Origin: UBA2336 sp964597075
GTDB lineage: Bacteria > Bacteroidota > Bacteroidia > Cytophagales > Cyclobacteriaceae
Direction: 5' to 3'
Assembly (NCBI GenBank): GCA_964597075.1
Contig: CAZQXC010000008.1
Location: forward strand, 1 to 42,699
Length of the DNA stretch: 42,699 nucleotides
The notes under the pieces are model-generated. The model had not been told where the DNA came from. It saw only the letters and a list, made by a program, of their open reading frames with translations, and made no database searches. Below are positions 1-9,657 of the stretch, piece by piece (the first letter of the stretch is position 1; every line of letters starts with the position of its first letter). The translations under genes were made by a program, and so were the position numbers.

Positions 1-39
1 AATTCCAACGATGAATGTTGCTATGAATAACTTTTTCAT
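1..39 (-). CDS. Start of a secreted protein, probably the SusD/RagB partner of SusC (partial)
   Basis: Only the first 13 codons are inside the window, read leftward from an ATG at 37-39: MKKLFIATFIVGI. The basic start followed by a hydrophobic run is the beginning of a signal peptide. The gene starts 21 bases after the SusC stop codon on the same strand. In Bacteroidota the gene directly after SusC is nearly always the SusD-family surface lipoprotein that caps the receptor and binds the substrate, so SusD is the natural expectation. The identity is inferred from position alone, because no SusD-specific sequence is present. Confidence 0.6.
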   Translation of the reverse strand, partial: MKKLFIATFIVGI

Positions 40-60
40 GATTTCTATTCGTTTTCTTAA

Positions 61-3000
61 TTAAAAAGTAAGGGATACTGAAAATACAATGGATCGTGTA
101 CTCGGGTTATTGTAATAATCAATCCCTCTGGACGAACTTACCCCGGATACGTTTGTGTCAGGATCGTTACCCTCAAATTGAGTCCATAAGAAAAGGTTTC
201 TGCCTGTAACGGAGAGATCAAGGTCTTTAATTGCAGATTTTAATAGCGGTCCAAATCGATACGAAAGTGTAATTTCTCGTAAGCGTGTCCAGGATCCATC
301 CTCAACATACAATTCATGATTTCCACCAAAGAATGCACCCGGTCCGTTATACCAAGCCTGCGTTAGGGCCACGGGTCCTGCTCCGAAATTTTCAACGGCA
401 CCTCTGAAGGTAGTACCTGCAAGGATTACATTACCATCAAAGGTTAGCAGGTTTTGTGATGCGGTAACCTCCGCTCCGCTTGAACCCCACGTGCCATAAT
501 CGATAAGTGTGGATTTAGTTCCTGCAAAAATATCTGCCCCCTGGAAGGTCTCAAATAAAATGGATAGTGACAGCTTTTTATACGATACGGAACCAATTGC
601 AGAACCTTGCCAATCAGGATTTGGATCACCAATAACGCCTTGTATTGGATCTCTACGAGGGAACCCATTGGCATCATATAAAATATTTCCTGAATCATCC
701 CGAAGTGTTCGTGGTCCCCATAAAATACCATGTTGGTATCCAACAACAGCGCGGTTGTTTACACCGGCCAATCCTGTTTGAAGTGCAAATGATTCTGCAC
801 CAACGAGATCGGTAACTTCGTTCCTGTTTTTGAAAAACAGAAGCTTCACATCCACATTCCAGTCTGATGTGCGAATAAAGGTATATCCCGCTTCAAGCTC
901 AATTCCATTATTTTTCATAGCAGCTGCATTCGAATACAGCTGATCATAGCCTCTTGATGTAGCCAATGGAAACCCGAGAAGAATATCCGTAGTCGTGTTT
1001 GAATAATACGTAGCGATAAAGGATAGTTTGTCCTCCAAAAACCGAAGTTCGATACCGGTTTCAAATTCCTTTTTTCGCTCGGGCCTCAGCGCTGGATTAC
1101 CAACATTAGAGTTAGGCGCAAATGCGCCATTTCCATAAAGAGATGCCGTTAAACTTCCTCCGAGTTGATCATTGTAGTTTGGCGATACGTACTCAGGATC
1201 CGTAGAATAGCGAACAGGCTGTACACCTACTTCAGCATAAGAGAACCGTAACTTTCCAAAAGAAAGTGGTTTGATGTTAAGCACTTCAAGTTTACTAAAC
1301 TGCCAGGAAAGTGACGCAGAGGGAAAAAGAAATGCCTTATCTGAATTTTCGCCAAGACTAGAAGCCCATTCTGACCGTAAGGTAGCATTAAGGAATAGCA
1401 TGTTATAGGCCGAGAAATTGCCCGCTGTGTAAGCAGCTACCGTTCGCTCGCTGCCAAACGTTGAGGTTACCGTGCGGTTTTCGGGAGTTGCATTATCTAT
1501 ATCGAGAATACCATCATCTGCGTCTGTAAAGACAATAAAATTGGATATTCCCGCACCTTCTACTACGCGTTCCCTTTGATTGAAGTTAAAGCCTACTAAA
1601 ATATCACCATCGAAATTGGAAGAAAAAGCTTTCGCGGCTTTTGCTATGTAATCCATGTTAACTATAGTGTTCGTAGCAAGTTCTTTGCTCATGTTTCCAT
1701 TAACAAAAGTTGCAGCTGATCCGGGTGTAAAAAATTCATCTGTCCGGTCTGCATAATTATCAATGCCAATCCGGGCAATTAAGTCAAGCCATTTCACTGG
1801 TGTTACAGTCAGGTTCATACTGGCTATAAATCTGTCTACCGTATTCTCATTAAATTGCTCATTTATGGTCCATAGCGGATTATTAAACACTGCATTGGTA
1901 GTGGCGCCAAGGGGATTTCTGTAGGAACGGTGCCTATTTGGAATGGGAGCTGCTGTGCTGGAAGCGTAGTAGTCACCCCGGTAGCCGCTATTGTCAAAAT
2001 CAACTGGCGTTCGTAGAAAACCTAAATACAAGCCGTTATTGCTAACCGAACGCCTGATGCGATTAGAATTGGTAGTCGTGTAATTAAATGACGAACTCAA
2101 CTTTGCAATCTCATTCAATTTAAAATTAGCTTTTATAGAAGCTGTTGTTCTTCTGTAATCAGAATTACGAATAACACCTTGTTGGTTAAAATCGCTTATG
2201 CTTAGATAAACAGAGCTGTTGTTGTTTCCGGCAGATAAACTCAAGCTGTTCTCTACAAATCCTCCATTTTGAATGATCTGATCAAAATTTTGGTCATTGT
2301 ATAGTTGACGCGAATTTTTGGAAAGAATGGGATAGTACGTTACTCCATTCTGATCAATAAAAAATGGCCCTGAAGTATTGACTTCATCAGGTTCCCCTGA
2401 CCTCTCTGATATTTTATCCCCCCACGAGTAGTTGGTGTTCGTAGTGTAATTACCATTGGTGCCTTGCCCGAACTTGGTTTGGATGGGGTACTCTCGGTTT
2501 ATTTGATCAACGGAGACAGTAGATTTAAAATTTACTTCCAATTTTTGATTAAGCTTCCCGCTTTTGGTGGTGATGTATAATACACCTCCCAACGCTTGTG
2601 TACCCCAAAGCGCTGCCGCAGAAGCTCCTTTCAACACTGAAATGCTTTCGATGTCGTTTGGATTGATATCGTTTAACCGGGATTGCTGTGTATAATTATT
2701 ATTGTTACCGCGGGTATCATTACTAATGGGCACTCCGTCCAGGATAATTAAGGGTTGGGAATTACGCGCAAGTGAAGATATCCCACGGATCTGAATGAAT
2801 GCTCCGGCTCCTGGATCACCCGAGCTTCGTGAAATCCTTACCCCGGATGATTTTCCGGACAATGAATTCAGCAATGATGTTTCCGCTGCCCCGGTTATCA
2901 TTTCGCTTGACACATTTGAGGTAGCATACCCTAACTCATCACGAGCTACTTCGAAACCAAGTGCAGTTACGACAACCTCTCCAAGTTGAGTCACATCTTC

Positions 3001-3285
3001 AATCAACGTGACATCAATTACAGATTGCTGCCCTACCTTAACCTCCTGAGTTAAGTAGCCAATAAATGTAAATTGCAATATCGGATCATTACCCATTACG
3101 TTTATGGAATAGTTCCCATTTACATCGGTAACCGTTCCGTTGGTTGTTCCTTTTTCAATAATCGAAGCGCCAACCAATGGATTCTGGTTCTGATCAACTA
3201 TGCGCCCTTTAACAGAACTTTGAGCAATTGCCTGACTACAGAAAAGAGTCAGCAAGAGAAAAATATGGGTACATATTCCTTTCAT
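61..3285 (-). CDS. SusC/RagA-family TonB-dependent outer-membrane receptor
   Basis: Outer-membrane transporter that should import oligosaccharides or peptides using TonB energy. The 1074-residue length is usual for the family. A signal peptide (about residues 1-21, cleaved near AIAQ) is followed by a carboxypeptidase-like beta-sandwich typical of SusC (VKGRIVDQNQNPLVGASI, about 25-95). Then comes a TonB-box-like stretch (EVVVTALGF, about 103-111), the plug domain with a QIRGISSL...PLIILDGVPI signature and a LKGASAAALWGTQALGGVLYI region, and a long beta-barrel ending in Phe (SVSLTF), as outer-membrane proteins do. The probable SusD gene follows at once. A membrane protein with an HTH-like N-terminus is transcribed divergently from 3472. 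The substrate cannot be read from the sequence. No SusR, sigma or anti-sigma pair is visible, and no GH gene adjoins it in the window. Confidence 0.95.
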   Translation of the reverse strand: MKGICTHIFLLLTLFCSQAIAQSSVKGRIVDQNQNPLVGASIIEKGTTNGTVTDVNGNYSINVMGNDPILQFTFIGYLTQEVKVGQQSVIDVTLIEDVTQLGEVVVTALGFEVARDELGYATSNVSSEMITGAAETSLLNSLSGKSSGVRISRSSGDPGAGAFIQIRGISSLARNSQPLIILDGVPISNDTRGNNNNYTQQSRLNDINPNDIESISVLKGASAAALWGTQALGGVLYITTKSGKLNQKLEVNFKSTVSVDQINREYPIQTKFGQGTNGNYTTNTNYSWGDKISERSGEPDEVNTSGPFFIDQNGVTYYPILSKNSRQLYNDQNFDQIIQNGGFVENSLSLSAGNNNSSVYLSISDFNQQGVIRNSDYRRTTASIKANFKLNEIAKLSSSFNYTTTNSNRIRRSVSNNGLYLGFLRTPVDFDNSGYRGDYYASSTAAPIPNRHRSYRNPLGATTNAVFNNPLWTINEQFNENTVDRFIASMNLTVTPVKWLDLIARIGIDNYADRTDEFFTPGSAATFVNGNMSKELATNTIVNMDYIAKAAKAFSSNFDGDILVGFNFNQRERVVEGAGISNFIVFTDADDGILDIDNATPENRTVTSTFGSERTVAAYTAGNFSAYNMLFLNATLRSEWASSLGENSDKAFLFPSASLSWQFSKLEVLNIKPLSFGKLRFSYAEVGVQPVRYSTDPEYVSPNYNDQLGGSLTASLYGNGAFAPNSNVGNPALRPERKKEFETGIELRFLEDKLSFIATYYSNTTTDILLGFPLATSRGYDQLYSNAAAMKNNGIELEAGYTFIRTSDWNVDVKLLFFKNRNEVTDLVGAESFALQTGLAGVNNRAVVGYQHGILWGPRTLRDDSGNILYDANGFPRRDPIQGVIGDPNPDWQGSAIGSVSYKKLSLSILFETFQGADIFAGTKSTLIDYGTWGSSGAEVTASQNLLTFDGNVILAGTTFRGAVENFGAGPVALTQAWYNGPGAFFGGNHELYVEDGSWTRLREITLSYRFGPLLKSAIKDLDLSVTGRNLFLWTQFEGNDPDTNVSGVSSSRGIDYYNNPSTRSIVFSVSLTF

Positions 3286-3471
3286 ATAATTTTGATTTTT
3301 AACTGGTAAAGTGAATTAGATTTTGTCATTTAAACCGTTTGCGGAATAATATTCGTGCAATCGTAATGAATAAAATTTGATAAATTGAAGCTTTAATAAA
3401 TTATATGCCTTTTTACCGATTTTCAACGCAATTCAACGGTCAAGTAATTAATATTCAATACTTTAGCTAAA

Positions 3472-4596
3472 ATGGAAAATTTATATCAAGAATTTATTTC
3501 CAGGCTAAAACAACTTTATGGAACCTTTAATGAGGTGCACAAGAAGTTTGAAAAAGCACCTAACTCAGAAATCTCTCGAGATCTGGGGTATAGTGATGCC
3601 CAATTCTCCAGATTAATACATGGGAATGCCACCGAAGGCGAATACCAAAGAGCAAATCAAAATGCAGAACGGATTCTTAAGTTGATTGCTTACGAAGAGA
3701 AATTTGCTAAAGGCACTTTAAATCCTAAGAGTGGCCAGATACCTCTAATGCGAAAGGCTATATTTTTCATTACTGGAATGATCGCTGGCGGTTTAATTCT
3801 ATACTTAAGTTTGTTCACTTTTAAGGAAGAGGTTCTGCAAAAGTCCCGTTATGATATGTTACGATGGACGTTTGAGTCTAATTTCATAAAACCGTACAAA
3901 GGTTTACGTGAACTTCCGGCTGATTGTAATTATGAATGCTATAAATATCAAGGTCGATGGGAACTTAAAAATGAATATAAACTTCCCTTTCTTAGAGAAA
4001 GTAGTGGATTTCATTACTTGGCCAAATCGGTTACATCCTATATTCGGTGTGCTCCTGAAAAGAATCTTGAAGGTAAAAGAATGCAAGGTTATGAATATCA
4101 AGAACATGAAATATGGTATGATATTTTAGAACGACCTATAAGCATGTTCATTCAGGAGGATGGAGAGCCGCTTTCGTCTTATGAAAAATTGATCTTTTCA
4201 GAATCTGATGAATTCGTGAAGATAGGAACCATTCATTCTTATTATACCAATGATTTCGACATAGATACTACCTTTATTTACCGACATGGCCAGGACGTAG
4301 GGAGAGATATTGAGTTTGTAACGGACGAGGAATTGGCAGAGTCGATAAGCGACAGATTACTATTTGAAAAAATCAAAAGAGAAATGGTTCAGATTGTGCA
4401 GGATCCATTAAAGGATTTTTCACGACCTAGTCAATGTGAACCAGCGGTTAAGACTCGCGCAGATTTTCACACCGTTTCAAATGGAGATGAAATGGCTTTT
4501 CATTGCAAGATGTCAACCGCTGGAAGATTTACAATAAACTATACAAAGACATATGTTCTGAAGGACCAGTTTATCAAGGATAGGTGCATACCATGA
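3472..4596 (+). CDS. Single-pass membrane protein with HTH-like N-terminus and six-cysteine C-terminal domain
   Basis: 374 residues, function unknown. The N-terminal 80 residues look cytoplasmic and carry an HTH-like stretch (SEISRDLGYSDAQFSRLIHG, about 32-51) that reads like a lambda-repressor or XRE-type helix pair. A transmembrane segment lies at about 95-117. The remaining 255 residues have six cysteines (C152, C156, C193, C322, C345, C372), while the first 150 residues have none. That distribution fits a periplasmic domain stabilised by three disulfides. The architecture suggests a one-component membrane sensor-regulator, and it faces susC across 186 bases. This is inference: the HTH may not bind DNA. 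I recall similar HTH-like N-termini in other Cytophagales proteins but cannot name the family. The ATG at 3472 is the first in frame. The serine ammonia-lyase gene follows 55 bases later. Confidence 0.75.
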   Translation: MENLYQEFISRLKQLYGTFNEVHKKFEKAPNSEISRDLGYSDAQFSRLIHGNATEGEYQRANQNAERILKLIAYEEKFAKGTLNPKSGQIPLMRKAIFFITGMIAGGLILYLSLFTFKEEVLQKSRYDMLRWTFESNFIKPYKGLRELPADCNYECYKYQGRWELKNEYKLPFLRESSGFHYLAKSVTSYIRCAPEKNLEGKRMQGYEYQEHEIWYDILERPISMFIQEDGEPLSSYEKLIFSESDEFVKIGTIHSYYTNDFDIDTTFIYRHGQDVGRDIEFVTDEELAESISDRLLFEKIKREMVQIVQDPLKDFSRPSQCEPAVKTRADFHTVSNGDEMAFHCKMSTAGRFTINYTKTYVLKDQFIKDRCIP

Positions 4597-4651
4597 ATAG
4601 AACAATAGAAGCGAATGGGTTTTTATTACTGTAATGTAAAACAGCAGCATC

Positions 4652-6241
4652 ATGAACAATTACCCCAGTATTTTTAATGACGTGATTGGCCCGGTAATGC
4701 GCGGTCCGAGCAGTTCGCATTGTGCAGCCTCGCTGCGCATTGGCCGCATGTGTCTCGATTTGATGGATAAGGACATCAAAGAAGTATTGATTGAGTTCGA
4801 TCCCAACGGGTCTTTAGCTACCACTCACAAAGGCCAGGGCTCTGACATGGGCTTGTTCAGCGGATTACTGGGTTGGGAAGCCTATGACGAACGCCTGCCT
4901 GACTATTTACATGCCATCGATGCAGCCGGAATCAAAATAGATATTCTCATCCATCCTATCGGGGCAACACATCCCAATACCTATCAAATCACATTAAAAA
5001 ATCATACGGAAACACACCAGGTGATTGCACTTTCTACCGGAGGAGGTATGATTCAGGTAATCTCTATAGATGGTGCATCTGTTAGCATGGCCGGAGATTA
5101 TTTTGAAACATTGATCTATGTTAAATCGGCAGATCGTGTACTTGAATTTCTGAAACGTACTGTTACGTATGATGATTTGGAAGTACACCAGGGCGATTCC
5201 CTTTTTATTGAATTGAAATCAGCTGCTTTCGTAAGCGAAAGTATACTCGCTGATCTGAAAAGTTTTGATGATTTCTTGTCCATCAAACAAATAAATCCTG
5301 TCCTCCCGGTATTGGCGCGTAAAGATCTACGTGTACCCTTCATCACCTGCGAGGAGATGCTTCACTACAATGAAGAAAAGAACCTTACCCTATGGGAGTT
5401 GGCCGTTCATTACGAGGCGCAGCGTGGTAATATTTCGCACCGCGAAGTATTTGAAAAAATGCGCAGTATTGTTCACATTATGCAGAATGCCATTGACCTT
5501 GGCTTAAAAGGTACAAGCTACAGTGACCGCATTCTTGGTCCGCAATCATTAAGCTATAAAAAGAAACTTGAAGCTGGCGAATTGGTAGAGGGCGATGTGT
5601 TGAATCGCGTGGTAATGTACACTTCGGCCATGATGGAGGTGAAAAGTTCCATGGGCGTAATTGTGGCTGCACCTACAGCCGGCTCTTGTGGCGCTTTGCC
5701 GGGGGCCTTGATCGGCACGGCAAGCGCGTTGAAAATTAAAGAGGATGATTTGGTAAAAGCCATGTTGGCTGCTGGTATAATTGGCGTTTTCATTGCTGCA
5801 CATGCCACCTTTGCAGCCGAAGTAGGCGGATGTATGGCAGAATGTGGATCCGGATCAGGCATGGCTGCTGCAGGTATAGTTGAATTGAAGAAGGGCACAT
5901 TGGAACAATCACTCGCGGCAGCATCACTCACCCTGCAATCGTCTCTCGGAATGGTATGCGACATGATTGCCGACCGGGTTGAAGCGCCTTGTCTTAACCG
6001 CAATGTGATGGCCGCCTCTACGGCCATTTCATGTGCCAACATGGCCCTGGCCGATTATAATCCGCTCATTCCACTTGATGAAGTGATTGAAACCATGAAA
6101 AAGGTTGGTGATGCCATACCCAATACACTACGCTGCACCGGTCTGGGCGGACTTGCCATTACAAAGACTGCCAAAAAAATTGAGGCCATGTTGAATAATC
6201 AGGAGCCTGTACAAGAAAAGAAATTTTTTAAAGTGTGTTGA
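4652..6241 (+). CDS. sdaA: L-serine ammonia-lyase, iron-sulfur type, single chain
   Basis: Cytoplasmic enzyme that deaminates L-serine to pyruvate and ammonia using a [4Fe-4S] cluster as Lewis acid. The 529-residue chain has the N-terminal beta domain (FNDVIGPVMRGPSSSHCAAS, about 8-27; FDPNGSLATTHKGQGSD) fused to the catalytic alpha domain (KSSMGVIVAAPTAGSCGALP, about 331-350; VGGCMAECGSGSG; DRVEAPCLNRN). Cysteines 346, 394, 398, 436 and 447 include the expected cluster ligands. The protein ends in Cys529; in the studied single-chain enzymes a C-terminal cysteine folds into the active site and ligates the cluster, so this enzyme is probably of that tail-in-mouth type. It is convergent with the M1 peptidase gene, only 16 bases away. 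No terminator is evident between them. Confidence 0.95.
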   Translation: MNNYPSIFNDVIGPVMRGPSSSHCAASLRIGRMCLDLMDKDIKEVLIEFDPNGSLATTHKGQGSDMGLFSGLLGWEAYDERLPDYLHAIDAAGIKIDILIHPIGATHPNTYQITLKNHTETHQVIALSTGGGMIQVISIDGASVSMAGDYFETLIYVKSADRVLEFLKRTVTYDDLEVHQGDSLFIELKSAAFVSESILADLKSFDDFLSIKQINPVLPVLARKDLRVPFITCEEMLHYNEEKNLTLWELAVHYEAQRGNISHREVFEKMRSIVHIMQNAIDLGLKGTSYSDRILGPQSLSYKKKLEAGELVEGDVLNRVVMYTSAMMEVKSSMGVIVAAPTAGSCGALPGALIGTASALKIKEDDLVKAMLAAGIIGVFIAAHATFAAEVGGCMAECGSGSGMAAAGIVELKKGTLEQSLAAASLTLQSSLGMVCDMIADRVEAPCLNRNVMAASTAISCANMALADYNPLIPLDEVIETMKKVGDAIPNTLRCTGLGGLAITKTAKKIEAMLNNQEPVQEKKFFKVC

Positions 6242-6257
6242 TGTAATTCAGTTCAGA

Positions 6258-7901
6258 TTATTTTTTTCTACTTAAAGTAGCATCCATCAATACCCAGCTG
6301 TCAGGATCAAGCACAACCTGATCAACCACAGCATCGACAGGAATGGTAAACATATTTTCCTTTGCATTAAGCTGTAATGTCTTGATAAGCGGTTTATCTT
6401 TTCCACTATGAAGAGCTACCTGAATGGGCATCTTAAAAATATTACCTTCTGTTTGAACCTGATCAAGCGTAATCTTCACTTCCTTCCTTTTGCCGTTGTA
6501 TTGCCACGATCCGTTGATTTGCAATGCGCCAGGCTTGTACAACCATTGCTCAAAGAAATCTTTTAAATCCATTCCGGATGTTTCTTCCATTTCCCTTCTG
6601 AAGTCGGCAGTTGTGGCGCTGCCATTCATGTATTTTGCATAGTAGGATTGAATACCTTTCCAAAAATTTTCTGTGCCCACAACTCCACGCAACATGTGTA
6701 ATATCCAACTCCCTTTTTGATAGGTGTGCGAACTAGTAACCTGCTCCATATCCTGCAAGTTATCGTGCACAATGCGGTAGTTGGGATTCTTTAAATGAAA
6801 TGCATCTACACGTTTCTTGCTATCGGCCAGGCCACGCAGAAAAGCATCGCGGCCATAAGCATGTTCAATAAACAGCAAGGTGAAATAGGTAGCGAATCCT
6901 TCGCTTAGCCAAATATCATCCCAGTCGTATTCGGTAACAGAATTACCAAACCATTGATGTGCGATCTCATGAATGACCACATTGCGCCAACGTTCATTTC
7001 TATCACCAACCACGGAGTTTTCACTGTACAGTATTGCAGAAGCAGCCTCCATCCCTCCGCTCACACTATTTGATTGAATGTTGGCCAGTCGCTCATAAAC
7101 AAAATGCCCAACATAATTGCTATAAAATTCAAGCACCTGTTTCGTTGGTTCGGCAAAATCATAAAATCCGGCATCACGATCCTGGTAATACACCCAGGTT
7201 TCAATAGACTTATGATCGAATTTATCAACGTATTGTACGGCAAATCTTGCTACACCCAGCACATACAGCCAAGAGGCAATGGGAACGGATTGCTTCCAGT
7301 GCGTCAGTCGCATGCCTTCAGGTAAATCCGTTTCTTCAATCTTTAATCCGTTGGATACCACCTGATAATGTGCGGGAGCCGTAACAATAAATTCACACAT
7401 GGCTTTGTCGTAGGGATGGTCAACCATGGGCAACCAGTTTCTTCCTTTGTCGGGCCAGTTATCACTGAAGAAAGTGCGGTCACCATATTTGTTGTTGGCA
7501 ATTTTCAGACCGGTGGCTGGCATTCCGAAATACGTAATTGTATAGGCGGTTCGTTGGTTGATTTGTGAAGGTGAGGACAGTTTTATTTTTAACTCCGCTC
7601 CTTCATGGGTAAAGCCCAAAGCTTTACCAGCGGATTCAACCTTGCTCACGGTCATGCCCTTGTTACTTAATGCAGCAGATGCTTTCACAAGATCGAGTCT
7701 AAGAATTTCTACTCCCTCACCTAAGTAACGGACATCAACAGTAGCTTCGCATTTGATTTCATCAGTATCATCAGACAACACAATTCGAAATGTGTAATTA
7801 AGTACATCTATTTTCGGATTTTTAGGATAGGTATCAGCAAAAGAAGTGGAAGTGAAAAGCATCACCCATGTGATGATGCACAGTACAACATACTTAATCA
7901 T
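6258..7901 (-). CDS. Secreted M1-family metallopeptidase (aminopeptidase N-like)
   Basis: Zinc aminopeptidase expected in the periplasm or outside the cell. A signal peptide covers about residues 1-22 (TSTSFAD). An N-terminal beta-sandwich domain precedes the catalytic core: the substrate-anchoring GGMEA motif at 282-286, the zinc motif HEIAHQWFG with H311, E312 and H315, and the third ligand E334 exactly 18 residues after HEXXH (WLSEGFATYF). At 547 residues it lacks the long C-terminal helical domain of E. coli PepN, which is common for secreted Bacteroidota forms. It starts 18 bases after the Xaa-Pro peptidase stop codon on the same strand, so the two secreted exopeptidases are probably co-transcribed and work together on peptide scavenging. 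Confidence 0.93.
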   Translation of the reverse strand: MIKYVVLCIITWVMLFTSTSFADTYPKNPKIDVLNYTFRIVLSDDTDEIKCEATVDVRYLGEGVEILRLDLVKASAALSNKGMTVSKVESAGKALGFTHEGAELKIKLSSPSQINQRTAYTITYFGMPATGLKIANNKYGDRTFFSDNWPDKGRNWLPMVDHPYDKAMCEFIVTAPAHYQVVSNGLKIEETDLPEGMRLTHWKQSVPIASWLYVLGVARFAVQYVDKFDHKSIETWVYYQDRDAGFYDFAEPTKQVLEFYSNYVGHFVYERLANIQSNSVSGGMEAASAILYSENSVVGDRNERWRNVVIHEIAHQWFGNSVTEYDWDDIWLSEGFATYFTLLFIEHAYGRDAFLRGLADSKKRVDAFHLKNPNYRIVHDNLQDMEQVTSSHTYQKGSWILHMLRGVVGTENFWKGIQSYYAKYMNGSATTADFRREMEETSGMDLKDFFEQWLYKPGALQINGSWQYNGKRKEVKITLDQVQTEGNIFKMPIQVALHSGKDKPLIKTLQLNAKENMFTIPVDAVVDQVVLDPDSWVLMDATLSRKK

Positions 7902-7919
7902 ATTGGAATCGTTTGATTT

Positions 7920-9371
7920 CTATTTCTTAAATGGAAGTTCAACAGCGGGACGAAATTCAATCAGGCCTTTCTCTTTAATCGTGTGCTCCACATCCTCTAT
8001 GCTGGAAGGTACAAAGGCGCTTAGGTTTTCAACACCATTTTCTGTTACCACCGCCATATCTTCAATGCGTATGTACAGGCGCTCCTCATGAATCCAGATC
8101 ATGGGATCGATCGTAAAGACCATACCGGCTTGTAAGGGTATACCATGCACACGACCCACATCGTGTACGGCCATGCCGACAGGATGCTGAAAATGTCCGC
8201 GAAATGTTAACCCTTCCTCAACCGCCTTCAGGTGTGCAGGTTTTACAAACTTCTTACCCACAAGGTATTGTTTCATGTCAGCTGCAGCTTTGTCGAGCAC
8301 TTCATTTGAAGTAACACCCGGCTTGATGTATTTAAAGAGAGCATCGCGGTATGCTACAATAAAATTATACAGTTCCTTCTGTTCGCGGGTAAACTTTCCG
8401 TTCACCGGCCAGATGCGGGTAACATCGCTGGTGTAATAATGGTAATCAGGTGCAAAATCCATAAGCACCAGGTCACCATCTTTGAGCACCTCGGTTTTAC
8501 GAAAGTAATGTCCCATATAGGCATTTGTACCTCCCCCGATAATTGACGCGTAACCATCACCACGCGCGCCCTGCAAATGGAAAACATATTTGGCCGCTGC
8601 ATCCAATTGATATTCATACACACCCGGTTGAGTTGAACGCATCGCTTCAATGATTCCCAATCCGGCAATTTGTGTGGCTTTACGGATTAGTTCAATTTCC
8701 TTTGCACTTTTAATCACCCGCATGGCATCGAGGATGGGTGACAGATCACGAATTTCAAATTGTGGAAAACGCTCGTTAAGTTTTTGGATAAACAATGCTT
8801 CACGCGCAGGTTCTCCGTCCCATGGATCAGCCGCAGCACGAGCTTGTGCGTATAGGTTTTCATCGCGACTGTCATTTCCATTTTCTGCAGGACTGAATTC
8901 GGTATAGAGTATGGGTGCCGGTGGACGAATCAACCCGGTGCGTACCAGATCTGCAGAAAGAAACTCAATAGCTTTAGCATGATGAACACCTGTCAGTTGT
9001 TTGATCAGTTCACTATCTTCCGCAGACAGTACTTTGCCCTCGTTATTTTCCCTGCCTTCATCGCGGTGCGGAAGATAAAGTGTTGTCTGCCGGGTTCTCC
9101 CATTTAGCAACAGGTAGGCGTGTGCCGATTCTACACCAGTTAGGTAATAGAAAGTATTCGATTGACGGAATACACTGAACCCCGGCAATCCGCTAGCCCC
9201 TTGAACAAGTGCGATGGCATTGCTGCCTATAGACTCCATGATTCGCGATCTGCGCTGGGCAAATTCTTCTTTTGAAAAATCGCTTTGGTAGTGATGGCGG
9301 TCTTGTGCACGTACAGAACAAAAAAGAGCTGGAAGAATAAAAATGAGTATGATGAAACGTTTCATAAGCAT
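7920..9371 (-). CDS. Secreted Xaa-Pro aminopeptidase (M24B, aminopeptidase P)
   Basis: Removes the N-terminal residue ahead of proline using two metal ions. 483 residues. Signal peptide about 1-22 (ALFCSVRAQ), then the aminopeptidase P N-domain (about 33-170, with FRQSNTFYYLTGV) and the pita-bread catalytic domain. Metal ligands by position: D305 (LVLMDFAPD), D316 (TSDVTRIW), H396 (HFQHPVGMAVHDVG), residue 422 (MVFTIDP) and E437 (YIRIEDMAVVTENG). The fourth ligand is usually Glu (TIEPG) but is Asp here, a conservative change that I believe is shared by a clade of secreted homologues. A second ATG six bases downstream (codon 3) is an alternative start. It is first in a two-gene unit with the M1 peptidase. 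Confidence 0.93.
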   Translation of the reverse strand: MLMKRFIILIFILPALFCSVRAQDRHHYQSDFSKEEFAQRRSRIMESIGSNAIALVQGASGLPGFSVFRQSNTFYYLTGVESAHAYLLLNGRTRQTTLYLPHRDEGRENNEGKVLSAEDSELIKQLTGVHHAKAIEFLSADLVRTGLIRPPAPILYTEFSPAENGNDSRDENLYAQARAAADPWDGEPAREALFIQKLNERFPQFEIRDLSPILDAMRVIKSAKEIELIRKATQIAGLGIIEAMRSTQPGVYEYQLDAAAKYVFHLQGARGDGYASIIGGGTNAYMGHYFRKTEVLKDGDLVLMDFAPDYHYYTSDVTRIWPVNGKFTREQKELYNFIVAYRDALFKYIKPGVTSNEVLDKAAADMKQYLVGKKFVKPAHLKAVEEGLTFRGHFQHPVGMAVHDVGRVHGIPLQAGMVFTIDPMIWIHEERLYIRIEDMAVVTENGVENLSAFVPSSIEDVEHTIKEKGLIEFRPAVELPFKK

Positions 9372-9528
9372 AAAGGAGTTAACGCATTTCGCGAATAAAT
9401 ATAGGAAACAACCAGTGAAAGTTTGTTAGTACAACATCCCTCCTGCCGCGGCCCTTACTTCGGCACCCTTCTATAAAAAAATTTACAATAGCATATTAGC
9501 AATTGAAGTCTTTATTTAAAAGGTACAG

Positions 9529-9600
9529 ATGAGTTCCACTTCTCCACTCAAACAACGTCTGTACCAGATGGTGTACTACTTCCAGAAAATAAATTTCTAA
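9529..9600 (+). other. Short 23-codon open frame in the 286-base gap
   Basis: The gap between the Xaa-Pro peptidase start and the propeller gene stop holds no recognisable gene. The only frame of note starts with ATG, runs 23 codons (MSSTSPLKQRLYQMVYYF at its start) and then stops. It could be a very small protein, or the broken 5' end of a gene lost when the neighbouring propeller gene arrived. I see no family match and no clear ribosome-binding site. Confidence 0.15.
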
Positions 9601-9657
9601 TACTTTACATGCAGCACCTTTAGGTAGTGATTAAGCTTACCCTATTCACTTATTCCT

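Noticed and set aside
5554..6042. 162-codon minus-strand frame inside sdaA
   Set aside because: Fully antisense to a strongly conserved gene, so a codon-bias shadow.
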